Positions 12,295 to 23,884 of a stretch of DNA of 64,000 bases are shown one piece after another. Each line of letters begins with the position of its first letter. The first letter of the stretch is position 1. The stretch is taken from contig OX387187.1 of the NCBI GenBank assembly GCA_947561395.2, positions 25,091,829-25,155,828 on the forward strand. The letters run 5' to 3'. Source of the stretch: Buxus sempervirens. Lineage: Eukaryota; Streptophyta; Magnoliopsida; Buxales; Buxaceae. The translations under genes were made by a program, and so were the position numbers. The notes under the pieces were generated by a model, which did not search any database, was not told where the DNA came from, and saw only the letters and a program-made list of their open reading frames with translations.

Positions 12295-13215
12295 TCATAT
12301 TTCTTTCATCTGGTATCCGATTTCAGCAAACTCAGTGGCATTGGAATCAGCTCGAGATTCCCTATCCACTAAACTGGAGTTTGGCAGCAAACTCGGGCTT
12401 TTTAGCAGAAGTGCAGACTCGCGTCCCGGAGCCAGTTTTGCTCATATCTCCTTATCCGGGACTCCGATTCCAGCAAACTCAGTTACGTTGGAGTTGTGTC
12501 GATGCACCCTTTCTGCTGATATCCAATTGAGCAGCTAATTCGGAGTTCTGCAGAAAGTTGATTTCTGCTATTTCCAGATCTGACCAGCCCATAACTTCTT
12601 CATCCGGACTTCAATTTGAGCAAACTCAGTGGTGTTAAAACCGTATCGGAATCCTCTTTCCAATGGTATGAAGTTTGGTGGTCAATTTGCACCCGATCAA
12701 AAAGTCAACTTTTTGAGCCCTTCAGGTTTGACTTTTTCAATTACGGTTTTATTCTTTCATTTTTTTGGGGTTCAAAAATTAGGTGCTGACACCTGGGATA
12801 TTTTGATTTAATCCAATATGCTTGGATATTTGCAGATTTAGTCCCTGAGATATTTGGGATGTTTGGATATTTATGGATTTGATCCCCAGGATATTTTCCT
12901 GCGCAAGTTTCCACGTGTGCAGCTTTTGCCACGTGTGCAGTTTCGCCAGTTTTGCCGCTCGGAAACTTTGTCAGCTCATATCTTCTTCATCCGGGCTCCG
13001 ATCTGGGCAAACTCAGTTGCGTTAGAATCGTATCGGAGCCCTATATCCAATGGCATGGGGTTAAGCACCTGGATTGGGGTTTAGCAGAAAGTCAACTTTT
13101 AGCTCCCCCTCAAGTTTGACGGGCTCATGGATCCTTCGTCTGGACTCCGATTCCAGCAAACTCAGTTGCGTTAGAACCATGTCGAGATTCTCTATCTAAT
13201 GAGATAAAGCAAGGT
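12295..13215. repeat. Five diverged copies of a short motif in element D
   Basis: Copies begin near 12,295, 12,432, 12,590, 12,976 and 13,127. Each reads roughly 'ctcatat/ataa-cttc-atccgg-ctccgat-gcaaactcagt-gcgttagaa-cgtatcg', followed by a variable stretch; two also carry 'gatcaaaaa(g/t)tcaactttt'. Spacing varies from about 140 to 390 bp, so this is a degraded tandem array rather than a recent one. Confidence 0.6.
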
Positions 13216-13371
13216 GGTCAATTATCACTTGATCAAAAATTCAACTTTTGTCCCCCTCAGGGTTTGAATTTTCTGCTGTCTTTTAGCACATTTTTTGTTT
13301 TCTTCTTTTCTTTTTCCTTTTTTTTTCTTTTTCTTTTTTGGTTTGATCAAAATTTGGGTGCTTACATGTTG

Positions 13372-14037
13372 CATACATGCTGGAGGCATGTAATTGGTAT
13401 ATTGGTTGGATGTGACTGTTTAGTGCATCTTAGTAACGTATGGATTATGTTATTGATTCTGATATTGGATTCCTATAATAGAACTTGCTGAAATTCATAT
13501 TTAGAACTGTTTATTATACTGTTTTGTATTCATGATCAATGCGGATGATTATACGAGCCTGCTTAGTCGAAATTGCTTAATCGTGCATGAACTGTTATTT
13601 TACTTATATGAACTGTTTAAACATGCATGTGTTACCTACTGGGATATTCGTATCTCATCCTACCTTTATTTCATTTTTCAGCTGATACGCGAGAGGGGGA
13701 TCATAGTATTGATTTCCAGGGAGAGATAGCTGATTATTCATCGGGGGATTACTATTACCCCGGATTTTGTCTGAGGTTGTGGATTGTCATGGATTTAGTT
13801 ATTTTATCAGACTATTATATTCATATTTGGGTTTAATGTATTAGAGAGATTAGAGATTAGTGACCTTTTTTATTTTACCAGACTTAAATATTGATTTTGA
13901 TGGTTAACTATATTAGTTTCATGAGGATTTTAGACTATACTTCCGCACATACATGTTCCGCACTCTGATAGTTAATTAATTGAATGGATTATTTATTTCT
14001 CTAGTCTGGTATATTCTTGATGTTTATTTGATATGGG
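13372..14037 (-). mobile_element. Solo LTR C2, middle segment
   Basis: Resumes the reverse LTR C sequence after element D ('catacatgctggaggcatgtaattgg', also found in reverse complement at about 1,457-1,482 in C1). It ends at the duplication ATGGG (14,033-14,037), where element A begins. Three short open frames in it (13,264-13,836) are not conserved in C1 and are not considered genes. Confidence 0.88.
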
Positions 14038-16308
14038 TGTGAGACATGGGAAAAAATCACCGGAGTGATCGTCCCTCCGTCAACACACGGGCTCAACGCA
14101 AAAATTGGGAGAGTCGCCACCATTCATGATTTTGGGGTGAGAATGGACACCAAAGAGTTCAAAAATAGGCAAAATGGCCAAAAGAAACATTCTAGGGTAA
14201 AAATAACCCCACTTGAAAATAAAATCCAGAGATGGGTAAGGGGATTAGATTATGAACGGGGGAAGGTGTTAGGCACCCCCATTCATCCACACGAAGTGGT
14301 TGCCAAGTGTATGTTCATGCAAAAAATAAAGTAAGAAAGCTTGCTAAAAATCATAGAAAACCTTGAAAAAGGATTAATGTATGATATTTTCACATGAAGA
14401 TCTAAATGGATTTTAGATCCTCTCTTATGTCAATATCACTTCTGGAATATCTCAAAGGATGGAAATCAAAGTAGAGGTTGCATAAAACCAAGTTAAATCA
14501 AATCCGGAAAATTCGGTAAAAAGTATGCCATTTGCCTTAAAATCATTCAAATCCAATTCTAAATTGACCCAAACCAAATCCATTTGAAAGATTAGGGTAA
14601 ATAAGAGTCTCATACAAAATTTCACTTCATTTCGATGAAAAATCTAGGAGTTATGCTCCTTTGAAGTTGCTGTTGGGGATTTTTAAAAGTGGTAAGTGGG
14701 CAACTTTGGAAAATTGTCTAGAAAAATACACTACATATAAATCCGTGAAATTTGGTGTGATTGAAGTCTGTATGGCCATCTTTCAACAGAAACTAGCCTC
14801 ATACAAAAATCCCTTCGGGTGTGCCTTGGGTGGTCTCCCGAACAGGCCCCGAAGATCACAGATTTACCCAGAAAAATGCAAATGAGCAGTTCTGAGTAAA
14901 TCGGCTACCAATAATTCAAATGGAATCCAAAAATTATGAAACCAACTGGATTTGAAAATAGACTCAAAAAGGAGTACTCAGAAATAAAAACCACTCGAAT
15001 CGGACTTAAAACGAACACATGGCGGTCCGTCGAAGTCACAAGTTCTGTACTTGGACCTGAACTGTCCACTTAACTTCGACAGAGAGGTGTCAAAAATCGG
15101 CTAGATAGAAATTCATGAAATTTGGTGGACATAAACTAGACAGCCTCACCTTTCCCATGGTTCTGGAATCGCCCCAAAATTCATCCGGATGATGAAGTTA
15201 CGGACGTCCGAAGTAAGGGTACAGGTGCTGTCAAGCTAAGCCACTTTTAAGTAAAACCAAGTCCGAAAATTGATAAAAATGAAATTCGTGCAATATGAAC
15301 ACAAATGTTTTAAAATCATCCGAAAGGCATTTCAGAATTGATTGAGGTCATTTATTTGAGTTTTATCACAATAAATGCAATAAACCCCAAATATGAGCCT
15401 ACCCCGCCAAAATAGTGATATGTGTGCAAAAGTGAAAAAACCAAGCAAGATCCATACACATGCATATAGATTCAACAAAATAGGTTCTAGCATAGCCTAG
15501 GGTTCCGTTCCATTATCGTTTCCCTCTGTTCTCTTTAAGATAATCAAGGGTACTTTGAATATGGAACGGTTTACAATCAATCAAAAAGCCTTATGCTACA
15601 TGGGTTCTAGCACTAGGGTCAATCCCCAGTCTCGTTTCTCCTAGATCCGCCTTCACGTTTTACGGCTAGGGGAGTCTTGAGATACTTTGAGCCGGGGAAG
15701 GATTTCCACACATACAAACAAGGCTTTACACTACAGAAAGGTAGAAGAAGAGATCTAGATCTAGGAATGTAAAGACAGAAAATAAAAAGAAAAGTTGAGG
15801 CTTACCTGAGTGCTGGAGGCGATTCCACAGCGGTTTTCTTCTTCTCTTGGAGTTCTTCTTTGCGAGAATTCAAAACAAGAGTTGTGTGCCATTTGCTCAA
15901 GGAGGAGGCTCCTATTTATAGGCAAGGGCTAAGGTCATTGGTAGACACAAACTAATGTCTAGAACCCCTCAAACCTAAACCCTAAGGTTATTTCCGCGAT
16001 TTCCCCTCATTTAATGAGGGACATGATGGTAAAAGTGAAAACCTCTCGGAAAACCCTAATTTTGAGCAAACTTAAGGTATCCGGTACATCAGGCCGGATA
16101 ACAAAGTGCCTTAAGGTATCCGGTACATGGTACCGGATACGCTAAGGATCACACGTATCCGGTACGACTATCCGGATACGGGGAGGAGTACTTGTATCCG
16201 GATACTCTATCCGGATACAGGTAAAAGTTTATTTTCTTCAAATTCTGTGCTGGCTTTCCAGGAGATAATGATTTTTGATGATTGTTTGTGCAATTTGGGG
16301 TGTCTACA
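14038..16308 (-). repeat. Element A 3' LTR (left copy)
   Basis: TGTGAGACATGG ... GGGGTGTCTACA, 2,271 bp, nearly identical to 34,365-36,635. On the minus strand it starts TGTAGACACCCC. TATA box TATAAATA (minus) at 15,913-15,920. Palindrome cluster at 16,077-16,219, about 160-300 bp upstream of that TATA box. A block around 14,262-14,300 (ggtgttaggcaccccc…catccacac) is shared with LTRs B and F near the same LTR end. The 89-codon plus-strand frame at 14,065-14,334 exists only because both LTRs are identical and resembles nothing I recognise. Confidence 0.95.
16077..16219. promoter_or_regulatory. Palindrome cluster, element A left LTR U3
   Basis: Four ~25-bp interrupted palindromes with arms (G)TATCCGG and CCGGATA(C) and 8-11 bp centres, separated by 15-25 bp. 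The second and fourth have longer matched arms (GTATCCGGTAC…GTACCGGATAC-like and GTATCCGGATAC…TATCCGGATAC). The identical cluster is at 36,404-36,546 in the other LTR. The position upstream of the LTR TATA box suggests a regulatory role (inference). Confidence 0.8.
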
Positions 16309-16322
16309 ACTGCCCCTCTTTG
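16309..16322 (-). promoter_or_regulatory. Polypurine tract of element A
   Basis: On the minus strand CAAAGAGGGGCAGT immediately precedes the 3' LTR (TGTAGACACCCC). A purine-rich run abutting the 3' LTR is the usual plus-strand primer site of LTR retrotransposons. Confidence 0.75.
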
Positions 16323-16719
16323 TGGGAGCTGCGAAGCAGTGAGCTGCAAAGAGTAGACAAGCCCAAATTGCATTCCCTTGAGCATGATTTGCTCGGTTTA
16401 ATTCAATTTCTGTAGAAAACCATTTTTGAGTGGAGATTTGCCAAAAAGCCCTCACTTTAAGGGGGCATCTCTCCAAGAGTTCTTAAATTCCACCGAGCCC
16501 TTTGTGGCTGTGAAGTGGATTTTAAGCCCAAAAATAGGGTTTTTGAAAAACTGATTTTTTTATCAAACCAAGTTGAAAATTGAGTGGATATCATCCTTTT
16601 GACCAGGCACATTTCCCAAGGTTGTCCTAAATTCCACAGAGCTCTCGTGGCTGTGAGGTGGATTTCAAGACAAAAATAGGATTTTGAGAGAAAATAGAAG
16701 TTGTAGCACAAGTTTGCTT

Positions 16720-16850
16720 TTTCTTTTCTTTTTTCTTTTCTCTTTTTTTTCTTTTCTTCTTTTCTTTTCTTTTTTTCTATTTTTCCCTGTTTTTTCTCTA
16801 TTTTTTCTATTTTTTTCTGCTTTTTTCTATTTTTTTTCTTTTTTTTCTTT
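16720..16850 (+). repeat. Pyrimidine-rich low-complexity tract
   Basis: About 130 bp of T and C only, with few exceptions (ttttctttt / ttttttctat units), directly before a palindrome pair and the presumed 5' end of the antisense gene. The apparent Phe-rich open frame through it (16,684-17,115) is a composition artefact. Confidence 0.8.
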
Positions 16851-16851
16851 G

Positions 16852-16915
16852 GTATCCGGTAGGTGTATCCGGATAATGAAGGCTCTGCGGGTATCCGGCC
16901 TGAGTATCCGGATCC
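16852..16915. promoter_or_regulatory. Palindrome pair upstream of antisense gene 1
   Basis: Two units with TATCCGG/CCGGAT arms. The second has the centre CCTGAGT (GGCCTGAGTATCCGG). They lie about 30-100 bp before the GC-rich, UTR-like sequence that leads into the spliced antisense gene. I could not find a clear TATA box between them and that sequence. Confidence 0.7.
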
Positions 16916-16949
16916 CGCATGTTTACTTAAGTCGCGCGCGACCGCGACT

Positions 16950-18076
16950 TTTCATTTCTTTTCTTCAGTCTCCGACAACTCAGACCGGCCATCTCCTTCT
17001 TCTTCTTCACCCGACGACTCGTCCTGCTTCTCCGGCGAGCTCCAGCAACTCCGGCGACTCCTATTGCTGCCGGCGACGTCCTGCGACTCCGGCGACTTCA
17101 GTGATCGGCCATTGACAGCTGCAGTCGAGCCCTAGCTCGATTTCTTCCCATTTTCGGGGGTTCTCTCAACCCAATATCATTGTCTTTGCTCCGGTGATCT
17201 TCTTTGAACTCCGGGAATCCAATTTCACTTTCTCTATTGCCCATCAAACAGTAAGTGCAACTGGGCATCTTTATGTATTTTCTTGTTCATGCCGAATTGC
17301 CACTTGTTCTATGAATTTTCTGTTAATTTCATCTGATCACTTACTTCCCCTAGGCAAGAAGGATTCAGACCTTTCATTTGCTATTGAATTCTTGGATGAA
17401 CCATTTTCGGCCTAGTTCTTTGCTGCTGAAACTTTTCAGACTTAATGCCTTGTGCTTTGCTATGATCATGATTTCTTTCTTCTTTTGTGGTATCCTTGAA
17501 TTAATGCTATCTCAGAATTTTGGACTATCTGCTGCTGATATGAACTGATGATTTCCTGTTGCTCGCATGCCAATTTTGTATGTTAGAACAAACTTTGCTT
17601 TCCTAATTTGGTGTTGCCACAATTCTTTAGAACTGTTCCTGTGCCAATCCCCAATCGGATGGTTCACGGTAGGCTTTTCCAGCCTTGATGCCACATCTGT
17701 TTTTCTGGTCTTGCTCCTTCTTGATGTATGTACTAACTGCCAGTGGATTTACAAGCTTTTGCTTACTCCCCCTTTTGCTATGAATTTTTCTTAATTAACT
17801 GTCCAATCTGGATTTCTGCAATTCTGCTTGCTTTTGATGCCTTGACCTTCCCGCTTCTCATATCCTGGAACCATAACATACAGGAAATGTTAAGTATTGT
17901 AGGAATCTTTTAGAAAATGTTTCAAGATTAGAAACAGAAATATTCCTCACTTCAACACTTTAGAGGTAACTTAGGTGAGGTAAAATTCCCATAATTTCGA
18001 AAAATAATCATGTAAAACTAGATATGCACCATAAGCAAAGCCAACTTTGAAATTTATAAAACACTTCCCTGTGTAG
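16950..18076 (+). other. 5' UTR exon and leader intron of antisense gene 1
   Basis: 16,950-17,250 has the C/T- and CTCCGGCGA-rich look of a plant 5' UTR and ends at a strong donor (ACA|GTAAGT, 17,251). An acceptor (CTGTGTAG) ends at 18,076, directly before the ATG at 18,077. The implied leader intron is 826 bp. The transcription start is an estimate. The open frames within 17,194-17,794 do not connect to anything. Confidence 0.55.
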
Positions 18077-20758
18077 ATGGCTAGGGGTCGTTCCCGAGTT
18101 AGAGAGGAGGTTGACCCAGCTGATCAGCCCTCCAGTTCGCGGGCTCGGACAGAGGCGAGCTCCAGTGCCACCTTGTCTGAGCCATTGGATGTCTCTCGAG
18201 AGAGCTCTGCTGAGGTAGGCTTTCAAAATTTTTTTTTTCTTTCTTTCTTCCTTGTACAAATCTTCACGCTGTTCCTTTGCAATTCAGCCCGTGGTTGCAC
18301 CCGCTCGTGGTCGAGGCCGAGGCAGAGGCCGGGTTCAGGATCAGGCCCCTGAGGGCGAGAGAGGCCGTGTTAGAGGCCGAGGCAGAGCCAGATATATGGC
18401 TCCGGAGGGGGTTGCTGTAGCCCTTGCAGGAGTTCCTGAGGAGTTGAGGGCCTCTGTGCATGATACAGAGCTCCTCCATGGCTTGGATAGCCATCCTTCT
18501 ATGTGCATCCGGGCAGATGTGCCGCTTCCCTATTATTCCTCCCACTTACGAGGTAGCTGGGGCAGATTTAGTGATCTAGCTCAGTCGCTTTCTCCAGCAC
18601 TCAGGCGGGAGTTTGGGAGGTGTCATCTGGATCACTTCCTCAGCATTCCATCATTCAGAGCCGACCGTCCACTCATCTTTGCCATGATGGAGAGATACTT
18701 TCCAGAGACACAGTCGTTCCACCTGCCGGACGTGGAGCTGGGGATCCGCCCCTCCGATTTTGTGATGATTACTGGCATTCCTCTGACGGGGCGGACCATC
18801 GTCTTGGAGCGGCCTTCTGCGGAGGATATGGGACTTCTCCTGGGATATCAGGCCCTGCCTCCTACTGCTTGGGATGGGCGGAGTGGCCGGCTCTCCATTA
18901 GTTGGTTGCGGGAGAGTCTGGCTCGACATTTTGAGGGGAGGCACAGGACTGTGGCTGTGGATGATGCTGCATTTATTCCTATCTTCCGGCACGTATTCCT
19001 GCTGATGCTTGGGAGCTGCTTTTTCCCGGAGGATACGACCGGCGTCAGCCCACTTTTCCTGGATGCTTTAAGAGATCTCCATCAGACCCGCCAGCTAGCA
19101 TGGGGTCGGCTCATTTATGGGACCACCTTGGCCGGGCTGTGCCGTGCAGTTCGAGGTCTGGCATCCCCGAGAGGCGATGGAGTTAGCAGCCGGTTCTTCT
19201 GGCAGATTCTGCAGGTATTGAATTCATCTGTCTGGCTTAATTCCTTAGGCTATATCTTTTCTTGACTGATTTTTCTTTTGCTAGGTGTTCATGTACACCT
19301 ACATGACCTTCTTCCGACCCTCCCCGGTACCTGAGGTTGCGGATTTCCCTGTGGCCCTGCGATGGTCGGCCCAGGTTCGAGATGCCGATAGGAGCCAGCC
19401 TCGTACCGCTCGGGTGCACTTAGACCGTGCACGCCGATCTGATGTAAGTCCTCTATCTTTTTTCTTTTATTTTCTTTCCTGTACCTTGACTGTATCTGAC
19501 CACTTTGCTTCTTTGCAGCTCATTCTATCCCGTCCAGATGACGTGGATGTCGGAGTCGCCCGTGAGATGGCAGTACAGGATGCTTTTGAGCGAGATCTCC
19601 GACGTCAGTCTTACCAGTGCTTCCTTGGGAGGCTTGGTAGGGTGATGTACTTGGGAGAGCGCCTGTACTACCAGCACACTGGCGCACTTCGCAACCCCGT
19701 CCCTCCTCCTGCTGTGGGTCCCGACACACTCCTCCCGGGCTTTGATGTTGATCAGTTCGATCACTTCTTGGATGCGGAGGGGCTTACAGTAGCTGGAGAT
19801 TATGACGAGTGGTTCCAGCGGGTGTCTATTGGATGCTTGATGGATCGACCCACTCGTGCTAGGGTGACTGAGATTGGCGGGATCCGTATCCGGATCCATG
19901 AGGACACGGTAAGCCTTGTATTCTTCCCATTTTTATCCTCTTTTCCTTCCTTATGCCTTTTTGACCATGCTTCCGTTCTTGCTGGCAGGTACACGAGCTG
20001 AACTCCATTCGGGACCGGTTCGAGAGCCAGCGGGCTGCGATCGATGATATGATCGCGGAGCACGATGCGGTCGTGGCCCAGCGGGATGCCCGGATCAGGG
20101 AGCTGGAGGCCTTGGTTGCTGAGCTCCAGGCTAGACAGGTACTTGGCCTTCTTATATGTTCATTTCTTTCATTATTTTTCTGTTTCTGCTATTCTGATAT
20201 GCTTGTTTGACTTGTGCAGGGCCCGGTCCATGATCAGGATGCCTTCTTTGGGCATGATTTCCTGATTCCTGACCCATCTCCTGCCCGGGCCTCTGATCCC
20301 GAGGATGCCCCAGTGGCTGGTCTTGACGAGCCGGATCCTCCTGCTCCTTCTGCAGACATTCCTGGTATGATCTTCTTTTTATTCTCTTCTTTTATTCTTC
20401 CTTATATCTGAATCTTCTGATTTTTCTCTTTTCTGTGGACTCAGCTACTTCTGATCCTGGCCCCTCTGCTGCGGATGCTGGGCCTTCTGGAGCTGCGGGA
20501 GTAGAGGATGCTTTGGATGAGGGCCCAGTTGGGCCGGTTGCTGCTGAGCCCGAGACTTCTTCTCCAGATTCTACTCCTGCTCCTCCCCCGGATCTCGAGG
20601 ATTATTGCTTGGAGTATCATCTTCAGCAGGTGGTAGGTCGGCATCCTCGCCATGCGGCCGAGCGGATTCTTGCCTACTCTAGAGGCCGGGCCCTTTGGGG
20701 GAGACGCCGTAGAGGTGGACGCGGCCGAGGACGCGGGGATGATCCTGCACAGGAGTAG
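18077..20758 (+). CDS. Antisense gene 1: PMD (MAIN-like) protein, 7 exons
   Basis: Exons inferred from GT-AG borders with continuous phase: 18,077-18,214; 18,288-19,214; 19,285-19,443; 19,519-19,908; 19,989-20,138; 20,220-20,364; 20,445-20,758, giving about 740 residues. The N-terminus is RG-rich (ARGRGRGRGRVQ). The core resembles the plant mobile domain found in MAIN/MAIL proteins and many transposable elements (FLSIPSFRADRPLIFAMMERY, then SFHLPDVELGIRPSDFVMITGIPL). A short coiled coil follows (exon 5), then an acidic/proline-rich stretch and an RGG-like tail (GRRRRGGRGRGRG). It lies inside element A opposite to gag-pol, where Tat elements are known to carry antisense ORFs. All seven exons are open, so the gene looks functional. 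The biochemical role of PMD is unknown; Arabidopsis MAIN/MAIL1 affect transposon silencing and genome stability. Function here is inference. Confidence 0.8.
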
Positions 20759-20964
20759 ATTAGGATTATATTTTTCATTTTCATGTATTTTTATCATCCC
20801 TGTACAAAAACTTTCAGATATATATGAAAAAACTTTTTATTCATTCTATCATGTCTTGCACATCTTTTGCTCTCCATTCTATGCAATTATGACTTGTAAG
20901 CAGGTAAAACAGGTAAAAAATTCGGATTTTTTCATCCTTAGCTCTTTTTTTGCATTTTTTCTCG
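20759..20964 (+). other. 3' flank of antisense gene 1
   Basis: AT-rich sequence after the TAG stop with polyadenylation-like runs (tatatatgaaaaaac near 20,818-20,833). No coding potential seen. It separates gene 1 from the promoter-like block of gene 2. Confidence 0.5.
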
Positions 20965-21105
20965 GTATCCGGTCTGACATACCGGATACATGGATTGGTC
21001 TTTGTATCCGGTATGTTATACCGGATATTCATGGGATCCTTTGTATCCGGTATACTTATCCGGATATTACCAAAGCCTTTGTATCCGGTCTGAGTTACCG
21101 GATAT
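20965..21105. promoter_or_regulatory. Four-palindrome cluster before antisense gene 2
   Basis: Four ~25-bp units with arms GTATCCGG / CCGGATA(C/T), spaced 35-40 bp start to start. The last has the centre TCTGAGTT. The cluster ends about 12 bp before a TATA box (21,118), tightly upstream as in a promoter. Confidence 0.8.
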
Positions 21106-21117
21106 GTTAAAAGATGC

Positions 21118-21124
21118 TATAAAT
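21118..21124 (+). promoter_or_regulatory. TATA box of antisense gene 2
   Basis: TATAAAT, directly downstream of the palindrome cluster and 112 bp before the ATG at 21,236, leaving a plausible ~85-bp 5' UTR. Confidence 0.65.
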
Positions 21125-21235
21125 GCAACCAGTCTCGGGATTTGGGCATTTTTTTACGAGTTTTTGAGTTTAGAAACCCCCTTTTCCGCCTTTTTCTTCC
21201 TCCTCTTGAGTTCTAGCTTGCTCCCGTCAAATCCA

Positions 21236-22952
21236 ATGGAATCCGGATCATCTTCTGCCCCATTATTGTCTGTCCACACTACCTCCCCTGCAAAACAGCC
21301 TTTTAGATCAAAACCCCCAAATCTCACTAGGTACAACCCTGTGGATTCCTTTTACACCAGGTGGGTTAACTCTATGACCCTAGATGAGGAGAGGAGATGG
21401 GGTACTACTAACCTAGGCCATACCCTGCTCATTCCCAAGGTTCCCTTTAAGTGGGAGATTATAGAGGCCATGATTGGTCATTGGGTTCCTGATCTCAACT
21501 TGTTCCGTTTTGGGACCCATGAGATGACCCCAACCATTGAAGAGGTGGAAACCATCCTGGGCCTGAGGTTTGATGAGAAGGTGGTGAATCCACCTCTTAG
21601 GCCCAGTTATAAGAAGGAAGCTTCTACTTTTTTGGGCATAGGGAAGAAGGACTTGGGGGATTCTGACACCCTTTTGACCCTATCTAAGGCTTTTTTGACT
21701 GAGAAACTTTTGAGGGGAGAAGATAAGGAGGCCCGATTCAATGCCTTGACCTTGATTGTGGTCAACCAATTACTTTTCCCACGGGAGGATGACGAGGTGG
21801 ACTTGGCCTTGATTTCCGTGATATGCCAGGTTCGGGAGAGGGAGAGGTTGGCCCCTATGATTTTAGCAGGGATGTATCAGGCCTTGACCGACTGCTACAA
21901 CAGGAAGTCGAAACGCTTCTTAGCATGTGCCCAGATCCTGCAGGTAAACAAGTTTTTTTTTTTCTTTCTTTTTCTCTTTTTCTTTTTTCTTGCTTTTTGG
22001 CCTTCTTTTTGCCTTTTTTTTTTTTTTTTTTTTTTTTTGTACAATGTGCTGACACCTCTCTCTTCCTTTGCAGCTTTGGCTACTTGATCATTTGAGCCAG
22101 ATTGAAGAGATCAATCGACACTTCTTCCCGAGTCTGAAAGTCCCTTTGTTGATGAGCAACAGGGGGTGCCCCGATATTTCAGGGGGCAAACAGGGCTGGT
22201 TCACCTTCTTGGGCTCGCTTCAGGATGACCAGGTGAGATGGCCTGGTACTTATCAGCCCAATGCGGAGACAGTGATTAGCTTCCGTGACCGCAACTTTCT
22301 GATCCTAGCAGGCCTAAAGCATGCAGTGCTTTATCTTCCTCTGCGGGTCCTTCGTCAGTTCCGAGCGACCCAGGGGATTATCATCCCATATGGATACGAG
22401 GATCGTCTTGGGCCTCTTTCTATGAAGCTGAATGCCTGGTTGATGAAGGAGTGGTCTTATGTCCGCTTTATGCATGGTCCTGTCTTCTCGGAAACCCATG
22501 TGAAGGATTATTTCTTCTGGATCAAGGAACAGATACAGACTCAGGCCCCAGTACCCGAAGATCCTCCTGTAGTCTTGGCTCCCATCTATGAGGACATTCT
22601 AGAGTATGAGCGGGCTTCTCATAAGCGGCTTCAGCAGATATGGGTACGGGAGGCCCAGGAGCTCAGGATACAGAGTGCTTATCTGGAGAGGCAGCTTGAT
22701 GAGCAGACCTCACGCCGTATTGCCGTGGAAGAGAAGCTGGAGGAGCAGAGGCAGGCCCGTCGCTTCGAGGTCCGTATGATCCGGCAGAAGTACCAGGATA
22801 CTTTGGCCAGCCTTAGGAGTATGAGGATCCAGCAGGCCCTTTCAGATGAGGTCATTTCCTTCCTGAGTGATCCCGCTGCAGAGGGGGCTTCAGGAGTCAT
22901 TGCAGCTCAGGCAGCTCGGATTCGGGAGCTTGAGGAGCGGCTAGGAGATTAG
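21236..22952 (+). CDS. Antisense gene 2: PMD-like protein with coiled-coil tail
   Basis: Two exons, 21,236-21,943 and 22,074-22,952, joined across a T-rich GT-AG intron (CAG|GTAAAC … TTTGCAG) in the same phase; about 528 residues. The ATG at 21,236 is chosen because upstream sequence in that frame is the palindrome block and TATA box. Residues ~40-330 show a second, different plant-mobile-domain-like region (LTLDEERRWG-type start, then RFGTHEMTPTIEEVETILGL). Residues ~390-528 are predicted coiled coil (ERQLDEQTSRRIAVEEKLEE; AARIRELEERLGD). It is convergent with pol of element A, with stops 0.93 kb apart. Both exons are intact. Similar antisense genes occur in Tat/Grande-type elements; no function is established. 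Confidence 0.8.
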
Positions 22953-23884
22953 CTTTATTTCCTGCACATTTTTCATACCTTTGTACAAAATTGAACTCCA
23001 ATAGTGGAAATACAAAGGATTTAATTCAAAATAAAGTTTTTATATTATTGGCCTCAGAATGCTCAGATGCTTGTAAAAACAAAGGTTTTATGAAAAGTAT
23101 TTGATTTCTCATCACTGGCCAAAGTATAATTTTTCCTTTTTATATTTTTTTGTATTTTTTGAAATTTGATCCATGCACTTAATCACCTATAATTAAGGGA
23201 ATTAAAACCAGGTTAAATAATGAAAAGGGTAGTCCACAAAATACTGAGGGATCAGAACCGTCCATCTTAGGACCTTTAGAGTCATCCCCAACTGCCAAAA
23301 CTGCCCCATTCTGCTCATGCCAACTTTGCTTGAAGCTCGGATCCCCATGATCAACTCAACCTCTGATTTTCTTTCATTTTTCTTTTTTTTCTTTTTGCCT
23401 TTTTGCCAATATTGCCCCTAGCGCCAGTTACGGTTTTCACTAGGGCCGGCTTCTGAATTCCGTCATCACCCATCTTACTCTGATATTTGAATGAACAAGC
23501 TAAGATCACCGAGGGCTTAAAAATAGGACGAAATAAAGGCTAGGCTCAGTTTATGAAAGAAAGGGTATTAAAGGCCCAAAATTTTCAAGTGTGGAAATAG
23601 GTCAACCGGATTTACAGTCATGATAAATTTAACCCTTTTTCCCCAAATTGTATTTTTTGCATCTTTTTTCACACTTGGCTTTCATTTGCCATTTCCATTG
23701 CTTTTCCTCTCTTTTTCTTTTTCTTTCCTCACTTTTGCCCCAATTGATTTTGCCCCAATTTGACTGTAAATCCGGTTTAGGTTGATCAAAGAAACGAACC
23801 GGCTCAACTTGGCTAGACTAGGGATTAAAATTTTTGAAGGAAATAAAGAAAAATGGCCTCGGATCATTTCCTAGCAATATTCAC
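22953..23884. other. Spacer between antisense gene 2 and integrase
   Basis: About 930 bp without a gene, holding the facing 3' ends of antisense gene 2 (+) and pol (-). It includes T-rich tracts and has a recognisable counterpart in element B (380-749 and 3,440-4,100), so it is a conserved part of this element group. Confidence 0.7.

Larger units (their letters stand above)
10210..13366 (-). mobile_element. Element D, right LTR-like unit
   Basis: Runs from TGTGCATGCCTCGGG (10,210) to GGGTGCTTACA (13,366), so it has TG...CA ends; on the minus strand it starts TGTAAGCACCCAAATTTT. It is followed by the target duplication TGTTG and then by the continuation of C2. A minus-strand TATA-like motif lies at about 11,910-11,917 (ttttatag on +). 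It holds a cluster of inverted repeats (10,904-11,013) and five diverged copies of a motif containing 'gcaaactcag(t)tgcgtta' (12,295-13,215). Only 36 bp separate it from the left unit, leaving no room for an internal region, a tRNA primer site or genes. It is ~0.9 kb longer than the left unit. Confidence 0.6.

Noticed and set aside
14065-14334. 89-codon plus-strand frame duplicated at 34,392-34,661
   Set aside because: It lies entirely in the two identical LTRs of element A, antisense to LTR transcription, and resembles no protein family.
16684-17135. Phe/Ser-rich open frames
   Set aside because: They read through a pyrimidine tract and a UTR-like CTCCGGCGA sequence; the splice signals fit a 5' UTR of antisense gene 1 instead.
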